Of a DNA stretch of 5,400 bases, positions 1 through 5,400 are shown piece by piece; the first letter of the stretch is position 1, and every line of letters starts with the position of its first letter. This stretch comes from JBBQQG01 sp038216175. Its GTDB lineage: Bacteria > Patescibacteriota > Saccharimonadia > Saccharimonadales > OMJO01. Under the pieces are notes generated by a model. That model searched no databases. It had not been told where the DNA came from and was given only the letters and a program-made list of their open reading frames with translations. The stretch lies in the NCBI GenBank assembly GCA_038216175.1, contig JBBQQG010000049.1, forward strand, positions 1 to 5,400, given 5' to 3'. A program made the position numbers and the translations under genes.

Positions 1-1098
1 TCCGCAAATGATGAACATGATGATGAGGACGGGGTGGATGTCGATGATAGCGACCATCGCTTTACTGATTGGCACCGGGATGCTGGCGCAGTCCATCCCG
101 TGAGTGACTGAACTGTTTTAGAGTTTGTTGGTCAGTTTTCCATTGAACATTGTGATATCGTTTCAGATATGAAAACACGGGAGCGAAGCACGCCGCCTGG
201 CTTCTTCACGCTGCTGCGGTTGGCGCGGTAACTGCAATATATTAAACTAGAAATTCATAAGATATCACTTTCTCCCGCACACTCATCGATTCTAACTCCA
301 GGTGATTGCACCACTGACTCTCCTTGGCGGCCCACTAATGCTGAAGGCTTCTATGTATACCGCAGGTACTTACTTCATGCATCAAAATTCTAGTTTTTCC
401 CCAAAATTATAGTTTCTTCCAAAATTCTATTTTTTTCCAAATTTTTTCCAAAATTCTGGTTTTTCCCAAAATTCTAGTTTTTTTTCCAAAATTCTAGTTT
501 TTTTCAAAATTTCAGTTTTTTCCACCGGTCTGATTACGACTCGCGTATTGTACATAATTAGGCATCGTGGGAGGCTTGTCTGCTGTCGCGGCGTGCGCTC
601 CGTCGGATAAGTTCCTGATGATGGCCGGCCCATTGGCCATTGGTCTTGGAGTTGTGGTGGCAGCTTCGATTGGTTCTGCGTTTGTCGCACCGACAACCGG
701 TATGTTGTTTCGTATTTCGAAGCATTCTTTTGACGGTCCCCACTTGCCGTGATGAATTATTCTGAATTTTGCTTTGGCAGCTCTTGGTGCTGGAATGTAT
801 TCTATTTCGATGTACGGGGGGCTTCTTCTCTTCTCTGGACTCATGCTCTACAACACCCAGAAGGTCGTCCACACGGCGGAGTCGTATCCCCTCATGACTG
901 AACGAGGACGCGGCTACGACCCCATTAACCAGTGAGTTCATGGATTCAAGTAGTTTATGGGTGATTGAAATAGAAATGCGATAAAAATAATTCGTTTTTC
1001 TTTGCTCTCGCAGAATGATTGGGTTGTACATGAATATCATCAACATCTTTGTTCGCGTTGCCATGATGCTTGGAGGGGGTGGAAATCGACGCCGATGA
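1..1098 (+). CDS. GHITM: TMBIM5/GHITM mitochondrial Bax-inhibitor-1 family protein, 3' part (six exons)
   Basis: I spliced exons 1-99 (first full codon at 2), 167-227, 302-365, 562-699, 781-931 and 1014-1098. All introns are GT-AG (67, 74, 196, 81 and 82 nt) and the frame stays open to TGA at 1096-1098, giving 198 residues. The product aligns almost without gaps, by recall, to the C-terminal ~200 residues of human GHITM/TMBIM5. Shared stretches include a Met-rich start, SIPYE, WLLH, APLTLLGGPL, YTAGIVGGLS, CAPSDKF, PTTALGAG, MYGGLLLFSG, TQKVV, YDPIN and a basic GGGGNRRR tail. About six hydrophobic segments are visible (fragment residues ~12-32, 41-62, 64-87, 93-116, 128-147 and 172-190). The mitochondrial presequence and first membrane segments (~145 residues) lie upstream of the window. 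In mammals the family member sits in the inner mitochondrial membrane and is linked to cristae structure and Ca2+/H+ exchange. Oddity: fragment residues 145 and 178, which correspond to human D294 and D325, are both Asn (codons 852-854 AAC and 1033-1035 AAT). The loop before YDPIN is about two residues longer than in human. Family assignment is very secure; whether this is the main orthologue or a paralogue is not. Confidence 0.95.
383..522. repeat. T-rich minisatellite inside a TMBIM5 intron
   Basis: The 196-nt intron 366-561 is largely made of about seven to eight tandem, imperfect copies of a 17-20 nt unit close to CAAAATTCTAGTTTTTTC, running from 383 to about 522. Copies differ by T-run length and point changes, and one (about 439-449) is truncated. 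The array ends about 40 nt before the 3' splice site at 560-561. It makes this intron more than twice as long as its neighbours and accounts for a spurious Lys/Phe-rich open frame on the reverse strand. Confidence 0.85.
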
Positions 1099-1311
1099 TT
1101 GTCCAGGGAGACACCCCCACTTCGCTTTATTCCTTGGCTTGGCGTGCAAGATCTGCCGCAGTCAAATTTCGTGTACAGTTTAGAGTATCGTTAAAGAGAC
1201 ATTTACTACTGTAGATTTCGATAATCGATATGCCTGAGTTTTGAACTGTGGCCCGGGAACGCCATGAAGTTTACTGTGTTCAATCTGATTTATATTGTTG
1301 ACATATATCCA

Positions 1312-1317
1312 AATAAA
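1312..1317 (+). terminator. Poly(A) signal AATAAA of the TMBIM5 gene
   Basis: A canonical AATAAA lies 214 nt after the TGA stop. It is followed within 10-40 nt by a T/G-rich stretch (TTTGTAATGCTGTATATTTT) of the kind bound by cleavage factors, so the 3' end of the transcript is probably near 1330-1350. The implied 3' untranslated region, 1099 to about 1340, shows no other feature I can name. Confidence 0.75.
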
Positions 1318-1552
1318 CGATAACATTTGTAATGCTGTATATTTTGCCCCTATGATTTTATAGGAATTTAGCATTGCATTGATTCATTACTTTGATTAAA
1401 AAAAAGACGCTGTAATACCGTAATTACGATGAATATATTACACATTTCGATCTGCGTCGACGCCCTGCATTTAACGTAACAGAATTTGTAAAAACAAACT
1501 AATGGTGGCTTTTACTGGAAATGGAAGTTATGGAATGGCCGATTTGATTAAA
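1318..1552. other. Spacer after the TMBIM5 poly(A) signal
   Basis: AT-rich sequence with no credible exon. The only small structure seen is a 10-nt palindrome (CGTAATTACG) near 1420. It probably holds the cleavage site of the upstream gene at its left edge. Confidence 0.5.
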
Positions 1553-1900
1553 TACGGTAAGGGGTTGTAAACATATGACGTAGGCAAGCAAAAAAATGGC
1601 TTTTTTAGGACCCCACCCCCTCCGTAATCGTACAACTCTGCTTAATCCAGTGCCTCCGTTTGCTGGGTGTACTTACATTTTTAAAGACCCCCAACCCTTC
1701 TCTGCTTACTTAATATGTTTATGTCGCCTTAGGGAAGATAAACATATTACGTAATCAGAAAACCGAGGTTTTCTGGCCCCCAGCTCCCATCATAATCAAA
1801 AATCAATCAATCAACTGGACCCTATAACATAAGCGTAAGCAAACGGCCAAAGAACCCTCTACCCTCTTTGATTACGTAATATGTTTGTCTTCCCTTAGGG
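1553..1900. repeat. Cluster of diverged dispersed-repeat units around a TTACGTAAT core, direct and inverted
   Basis: At least three related units lie here. Units at about 1553-1632 and 1728-1798 run in the same direction. Both read AGGG, then a TAAACATAT-ACGTA core, then a small A-rich/T-rich hairpin, then a C-rich tract and CGTAATC or CATAATC. A weaker relative lies at 1821-1862 (AACATAAGCGTAAGCAAACGG, then CCCTCTACCC). The segment 1870-1895 is an inverted copy of 1731-1756, matching at 25 of 26 bases. A local hairpin also forms between 1711-1721 and 1739-1749 (TAATATGTTTA / TAAACATATTA). No open frame is associated. The layout resembles short non-autonomous transposon debris found in many invertebrate genomes; I cannot name a family. 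Confidence 0.65.
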
Positions 1901-2324
1901 TGACGCAAGTATATTAATATCATTGCGCATCTGTTACCCGTTACCCCAGATGTGGACTGCCACCCACTGCGAAATTTTAAGTCTGTAAAATGCAGCACAC
2001 GATGCTAAATTTAAGTGACGAAAATTTTCCTTCAATTTTTCTGATTACATATTACAATGTTACGCTTTTAATTAGTTCGGTCGATCATGTTTTAGTAGGT
2101 TGATATGTTACGCGCTAGAGAAACTACTGTAGCAACGACAAGAAAAGTTTAACAAAGCGTTACACGTGCAGTACGATCAAGCCATTTCATTGGAAAATAG
2201 AATTAAACGGGACAACATGACCAGTTAGTGCAGTCTTCAGTTGTAGACGTCCATGCTATTAAACATATAACGGGAGTAAGGGTCTGCGGCCGGCTTGGTT
2301 GCTATTTCCTTGTTGGCTGCCACC
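1901..2324. other. AT-rich 3' flank of the Gln/Gly-rich gene
   Basis: No exon with protein-like codon pattern is visible on either strand. The part next to 2324 should be the 3' untranslated region of the reverse-strand gene that stops at 2325-2327. The nearest poly(A)-like hexamer on that strand is ATTAAA at 2067-2072; no AATAAA was found between it and the stop. Confidence 0.5.
2067..2072 (-). terminator. Candidate poly(A) signal ATTAAA for the Gln/Gly-rich secreted protein gene
   Basis: On the reverse strand this ATTAAA lies about 250 nt beyond the TAA stop of the Gln/Gly-rich gene. It is the common single-base variant of AATAAA and the first such hexamer I find downstream of the stop. 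The sequence is AT-rich, so a chance match is quite possible. Confidence 0.35.
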
Positions 2325-3088
2325 TTATTGTCCACCACCCATCTGGCCAGGTCGGCCGCCTTGTGGGTTGAACTGGTTCCCGCCCTGGTTCCCATTTTGG
2401 CTACTCAACAGGTTAATGCCCTGACTGCCACCCTGGCTCCCAGATGGGTTAAAGGCACCCTGCTGGGCACCACCACCACCACCTTGGACACCGGACGGAT
2501 TGAAGCCACCTTGCTGCATACCACCTTGGTTTCCGCTGGGGAATCCGCTCTGTCCCTGACCACCTTGGGCTTGACCACCACCTTGGATGCCGTTTTGACC
2601 GCCGGGCCCTTGCTGAGGTCTGCCACCCTGGACACCAGCTTGGTTGGGGCCCTGTTGTTGACCGTTAGTGTTTTGCTGTTGCTGGGGTGCCTGACCGCCA
2701 GCCTGCGGCTGACCACCTTGTCCACCCTGCTGAGGTACAACTTGTCCACCCTGCTGAGATCCACCTTGTCCACCCTGTTGAGGTCCACCTTGTCCACCCT
2801 GCTGAGGTCCACCTTGGCCACCCTGCTGACCTCTACCTTGACCACCCTGCTGACCTCCACCTTGACCACCCTGCTGGCCACCTGGCGGTGGTCGGCCACC
2901 TGGGCCGCCTTGTGCGTGTAGCAGGGCGCAGCTCCCTGGAATAAAAAAAGGTCACAGAAATGCGGAATAAGCTTGCAGGTGTTAAAACTTGAAGTGAACC
3001 TTCGAAGGTTGTGATGGCCATGCATGGCCATCGTATTCTGGAGGAACTCACCTGCCAGGATAGTCAGAATGATGTACAACTTCGCCAT
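2325..3088 (-). CDS. Secreted Gln/Gly-rich low-complexity repeat protein, complete, two exons
   Basis: Exon 1 is 3088-3052 and exon 2 is 2935-2325, joined by a GT-AG intron of 116 nt (donor GTGAGT, acceptor TTCCAG). The spliced frame gives 215 residues ending in TAA at 2325-2327. The ATG has a good context (AAAATGG). Residues 1-20, MAKLYIILTILAGSCALLHA, form a textbook signal peptide that runs across the splice junction, with likely cleavage before QGGPGG. That continuity is the main support for the gene model. Residues 33-88 are seven tandem octapeptides of type QQGGQGGP. Residues 89-154 are looser Gln/Gly/Pro/Asn sequence, and residues 155-215 carry three FNP motifs (GFNPSG, AFNPSG, QFNPQG). 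By hand count the mature chain is about 39% Gly and 29% Gln. It has four Arg and no Asp, Glu, Lys, Cys, Tyr, Trp or His. I recognise no named family. A disordered extracellular matrix, cuticle, gel, glue or silk-like structural protein is an inference from composition; the many Gln could serve transglutaminase cross-linking. Confidence 0.88.
2709..2876 (-). repeat. Seven tandem 24-nt units coding the QQGGQGGx octapeptides
   Basis: The units are almost identical at the DNA level, each close to CAGCAGGGTGGACAAGGTGG plus a variable last codon or so. The last residue varies among Gly, Pro, Ser and Gln, and one unit reads QQGGQVVP instead. Third-codon positions are shared as well as the amino acids, which points to recent tandem duplication or homogenisation rather than old repeats kept alike by protein selection. 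Repeat number probably varies between individuals. Confidence 0.85.
3013..3032. repeat. Perfect 20-bp palindrome in the Gln/Gly-rich gene's intron
   Basis: The sequence is a perfect self-complementary palindrome with half-site GATGGCCATG. It lies 19 nt inside the 5' splice site of the 116-nt intron. It could be a dimeric binding site or a chance structure, and it would form a hairpin in the pre-mRNA just after the donor. Confidence 0.6.
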
Positions 3089-3177
3089 TTTATAATAAAC
3101 CTTATCTACACAAAAAACTGGAAAAAGTAACAATGCTTCGGAAAAAAAATATTTCCGTGTGGCGCTGTCAAGAGGTC

Positions 3178-3185
3178 TTTATATA
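3178..3185 (-). promoter_or_regulatory. TATA box of the Gln/Gly-rich secreted protein gene
   Basis: The reverse strand reads TATATAAA here, 90 nt upstream of the ATG at 3088. Transcription should start about 25-30 nt downstream, near 3150-3160, giving a short A/T-rich leader. Further upstream on the same strand are CCAAT at 3199-3203, a CRE-like TGACGTAA at 3245-3252 and another CCAAT at 3282-3286. These short motifs are weak evidence individually. A strong TATA box fits a tissue-specific, highly expressed secreted product, which is an inference. Confidence 0.65.
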
Positions 3186-3543
3186 CCGTATTACTTGCAT
3201 TGGGGGATAGAAACAAGTGCGACGTGCCCTTGTCCACAATATTATTACGTCAATGGGGGCTGCATTTATAATGACCAACGATTGGAAGTTTTCTCTGACA
3301 GCTAGCGGACGGTGCAGAATTAGGCACTAATATTCTACACTTTCTGAAGCTTCACGGAGCTCAGCGTTTTTTTTTGTTTACCAAAACATCGAAGCCAGCC
3401 GAATTTGGAGGGCTTTTCATATTTCACTGAATCATAAACGCTTAAACTTTGGACATTTACGGCTGTTGCATTTACTTGGGGTCGGTCACAGAACTCACAC
3501 TGATAAAGCTTCCACATTCATTTCAGGGTTAGCAGGACTGGAG
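3186..3543. other. Upstream region of the Gln/Gly-rich gene
   Basis: This stretch has no convincing exon. It holds the motifs mentioned under the TATA box and is otherwise unremarkable up to the foldback element. A 60-residue reverse-strand open frame at 3335-3517 shows no recognisable domain, signal peptide or splice support. Confidence 0.45.
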
Positions 3544-4105
3544 ACCATCTCAATGAAAGAAAATATATTGACCGATACAACCAAAAAATTTTCTGGAGAA
3601 ATTTGGAAGATTTTATGTTCATGATACCCGTTTATGGTTGATTGACTTTATTTACTGTTTGCATGACCCGGACTAGTGCAAAATGTAACTTCTTCAGAAC
3701 TAATTGCATCCGCTTGAGTGAACTGTTCTAAATGCATTCTTTGATTCTAAATCGAATGGCCTGATCAGATTCAGATTTCAATGTCAGGGAACTGAGATAT
3801 CGAGACCGAAAGTTTATAGCACTTTCCTTCCGGCCAAACTTGACGCGTATTGTTTCAGTTCTCTGACATCGAAATCAAAATCTGATAACGCCATTCGATT
3901 TAGAATCCACGAATGCATTTAGAATAGTTCACTTGAGCAGATCCAATTAGTTTAGGAGAAGTTGAATTTTGCATTAGTGGCGCCATGCAAACAGTAAATC
4001 AAGTCAATCAACCATAAACGAGTATGGTGAACATAAAATCTTCCACATTTTTTCCAGAAAATTTTTTGCTTGTATCGGCCAATAGATTTTATCTCATTGA
4101 GATGG
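3544..4105. mobile_element. Foldback (long inverted repeat) element, probably non-autonomous transposon
   Basis: The left arm 3544-3794 and right arm 3856-4105 are reverse complements of each other, at about 85% identity counted by eye with very few indels. The outer ends match perfectly for 13 nt (ACCATCTCAATGA). The inner ends match at 13 of 14 bases (ATGTCAGGGAACTG against ATGTCAGAGAACTG). The 61-nt centre can pair partly further inwards (AAGTTT with AAACTT), so the true loop may be about 20 nt. There is no open frame of note, so any transposase would be supplied from elsewhere. I see no clear target-site duplication next to the arms. A loose similarity between 3518-3537 and 4123-4141 (TTTCAG followed by TAGCA) is too weak to rely on. 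Alternatives are a head-to-head duplication of a shorter repeat, or a hairpin-RNA locus. Confidence 0.8.
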
Positions 4106-4457
4106 TTAACTTAGTACAATTTAGATTTCAGAGTAGCAAGTGCTAATCGTAAGTACACCATCAATGCACCGGAACATACTGCGTGGCGTATCCATTGTAA
4201 CTTGTAAGTTGCAGATCACCAATTCACCATAACTTTTTTGCCTGAATTCGTGTACAGTAACTGACTTGCTGGAAAATATTTTTTAACGAGCTGGCATTCT
4301 GCATGGTAGTCACCATACAGCCATCCGACATTGCTTTCCAAAATAGACTGTCAACCGTCGCTGGTTTACACCGCTACATGTCCATACTAAATCCGTAACC
4401 TGGAAGAGCAATATAATTAACCGTAGATATTCAGAAGTTCTGATCTTTCTATTTACC
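4106..4457. other. Spacer between the foldback element and the hexamer repeat
   Basis: No coding exon is recognisable on either strand. It lies downstream of the reverse-strand SLC17 gene and may include part of that gene's 3' untranslated region, though I find no AATAAA or ATTAAA on the reverse strand from 4380 to the stop at 4774. Confidence 0.4.
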
Positions 4458-4604
4458 TGTGTCTATTATCTAAACATGTCTATATATGTCTGTTTCTATA
4501 TGAGAATATAGTGTCTGTGTCTATGTCTATTTCCATGTTCAAGTAAATGTCTATGCCAGTGCCTATGCCGATGTCTAGGTCTATGACTACGACTAGGCCT
4601 ATAC
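4458..4604. repeat. Degenerate hexanucleotide repeat (TGTCTA-type)
   Basis: About 147 nt are dominated by imperfect six-base units such as TGTCTA, TGCCTA and GGTCTA with interruptions, for example GTGTCTATGTCTATTTCC near 4517 and ATGTCTAGGTCTATGACTA near 4571. It looks like an old, decaying microsatellite lying in or just beyond the 3' untranslated region of the SLC17 gene. Confidence 0.7.
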
Positions 4605-4773
4605 CGAGCGTTATGCGGAAGCGTGCCGTTATATCTGTTACTTACAAGTGAGTCTGTGAATGCATACAGAACCAAGCATCGAAAAGACTATAACAGCGTA
4701 AACGGCTAATCAGCAAAAACTGTCATGTGTCATCTATTGATTAAACGTCTGGACAGAACGTTAAGCAGAGCGT

Positions 4774-5190
4774 CTACCGCGACTGATTGTCCCATGGCTG
4801 CCGCACGGCTGACCCGAAAATCCCATATACCAGACTCACAAATCCATACAGCCCGGCGGAAATGAAGAAAACCGTCTGCCAGTTTTCCACCGACTGACCG
4901 CCCCGCTCTTCACTGGTCAGCACACCCACCACTAATGGTGCAATAATTCCCGTGGTCGTGCCCACCGTGTTACCCACTGCGACCAAAATGCCCGCGAAAT
5001 TCGGCGACATTTCAGTATAGTTGATAAGATGGCCAACGAAAACACAGCCGGACATGCCAACTGCCACTGCGAACAGCGCCACGGCCAGTGTGCTGTCACA
5101 GCCAGCGAACGCCACACCAATCAGTGCTGCACCTGTTCCCAGGAAGGCAGTGATGGAAAAGCCCTTGCGGAGGACGGTGGGCGAACAAAC
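4774..5190 (-). CDS. SLC17-family (sialin/phosphate cotransporter-like) MFS transporter, last exon only
   Basis: This is the final coding exon, 138 codons plus TGA at 4774-4776. It opens after an AG at 5192-5191 in phase 0; an in-frame TAG immediately upstream rules out simple extension. The start VCSPTVLRKGF resembles the STTTVRKxF segment before TM9 of SLC17 proteins. Then come a hydrophobic helix (TLAVALFAVAVGMSGCVFVG), the segment INYTEMSPNFAGILVAVGNT, a helix ending GIIAPLVVGVLT, the EEWQ-like VENWQTVFFISAG that begins the last helix, and a short cytosolic tail with RQPWD. These correspond to NHLDIAP-AGILxGxxNT and EWQxVF in human sialin and the vesicular glutamate transporters. The family exports sialic acid from lysosomes, loads glutamate into vesicles, or carries organic anions or phosphate with Na+ or H+. 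Substrate cannot be decided from this exon. About 70% of the protein, including the N-terminal helices, lies beyond position 5400. Confidence 0.9.
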   Translation of the reverse strand, partial: VCSPTVLRKGFSITAFLGTGAALIGVAFAGCDSTLAVALFAVAVGMSGCVFVGHLINYTEMSPNFAGILVAVGNTVGTTTGIIAPLVVGVLTSEERGGQSVENWQTVFFISAGLYGFVSLVYGIFGSAVRQPWDNQSR

Positions 5191-5400
5191 CTACCCAAGT
5201 ATTAAATATTAAATTATAAAAAAATAAAATATGACGTAATAATTTTTTTAAAAACATTGCGACATTCCGAAAATGCATAACTAAAATTATCAATAAAGTA
5301 TAATTAATTAAAGTAATGTGTAATTCATAATACCATACTCTCCCAAACATTATTTTTTTTCAATATTCGTTTTAAAATAACCTATTTGTGGCTTCCCGTA
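5191..5400 (-). other. AT-rich intron of the SLC17 gene (partial)
   Basis: Directly upstream of the last exon the sequence becomes very AT-rich, with A and T runs and no SLC17-like reading frame, so it is best read as intron that continues past the window edge. The splice acceptor has a weak pyrimidine tract (TTAATACTTGGGTAG). At more than 200 nt this intron is longer than those of the TMBIM5 gene. Confidence 0.6.

Noticed and set aside
383..522. CRISPR-like array of short repeats
   Set aside because: The units are contiguous, imperfect and have no unique spacers. They lie in an intron of a eukaryotic gene, so this is a minisatellite.
427..1064. Several reverse-strand open frames over the TMBIM5 exons and introns
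   Set aside because: They are shadows of the forward-strand exons and the T-rich intron repeat. None shows a domain or splice pattern.
2295..2921. Long open frame of 208 codons on the + strand, rich in Leu, Thr and Ser with STLLR repeats
   Set aside because: It is the antisense reading of the Gln/Gly-rich exon. The 24-nt periodic DNA lacks stops in several frames. The reverse-strand frame has a signal peptide, splice sites and a TATA box, and this frame has none.
2405..3133. Unspliced 242-codon reverse-strand frame through the same region (SRVDKVDL-type repeats)
   Set aside because: It reads straight through a good GT-AG intron, and the segment upstream of the acceptor is not protein-like. 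The spliced alternative frame joins a perfect signal peptide to the repeat body.
3335..3517. Reverse-strand 60-codon frame starting MWKLYQCEFCDRPQ
   Set aside because: Short, with no recognisable domain despite a CxxC, no signal peptide, promoter or splice context; consistent with chance.
5021..5350. Forward 63-codon frame and reverse 84-codon frame near the SLC17 exon
   Set aside because: Both overlap the SLC17 exon in wrong frames or run into AT-rich intron; no family resemblance.
5380..5400. Possible upstream SLC17 exon at the window edge on the reverse strand (YGKPQI before a GTTATT donor)
   Set aside because: The donor is poor and the few residues do not match the SLC17 segment expected before TM9, so I treat this as intron.

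Overview
This window is nuclear DNA from an animal. It holds three spliced protein genes with short GT-AG introns (67-196 nt where complete), TATA and poly(A) signals, and AT-rich, repeat-bearing spacers. The compact introns and low-complexity secreted protein suit an invertebrate, probably an ecdysozoan (crustacean, other arthropod or tardigrade); I cannot place it more closely from sequence alone.

Layout. Positions 1-1098 (+): the last six coding exons of a TMBIM5/GHITM gene (inner mitochondrial membrane, Bax-inhibitor-1 family), with a poly(A) signal at 1312. Its third intron in the window carries a short T-rich tandem repeat. Positions 1320-2324: a spacer with a cluster of diverged direct and inverted copies of a dispersed repeat containing TTACGTAAT. 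Positions 2325-3088 (-): a complete two-exon gene for a 215-residue secreted Gln/Gly-rich protein with a signal peptide, seven tandem octapeptides and a TATA box at 3178-3185. Positions 3544-4105: a foldback element of about 560 bp, with two arms of about 250 bp in inverted orientation around a 61-nt centre. Positions 4458-4604: a degenerate hexanucleotide repeat. Positions 4774-5190 (-): the last coding exon of an SLC17 (sialin/phosphate/vesicular glutamate transporter type) major facilitator protein; its upstream exons lie beyond position 5400.

The three genes show no sign of working together; this is ordinary eukaryotic gene order. The observations most worth following are: the TMBIM5 homologue has Asn at both positions that correspond to the two aspartates thought essential for Ca2+/H+ exchange; the secreted protein's mature chain has no acidic residue, Lys, Cys, Tyr, Trp or His; and the foldback element could give a long double-stranded RNA if transcribed.
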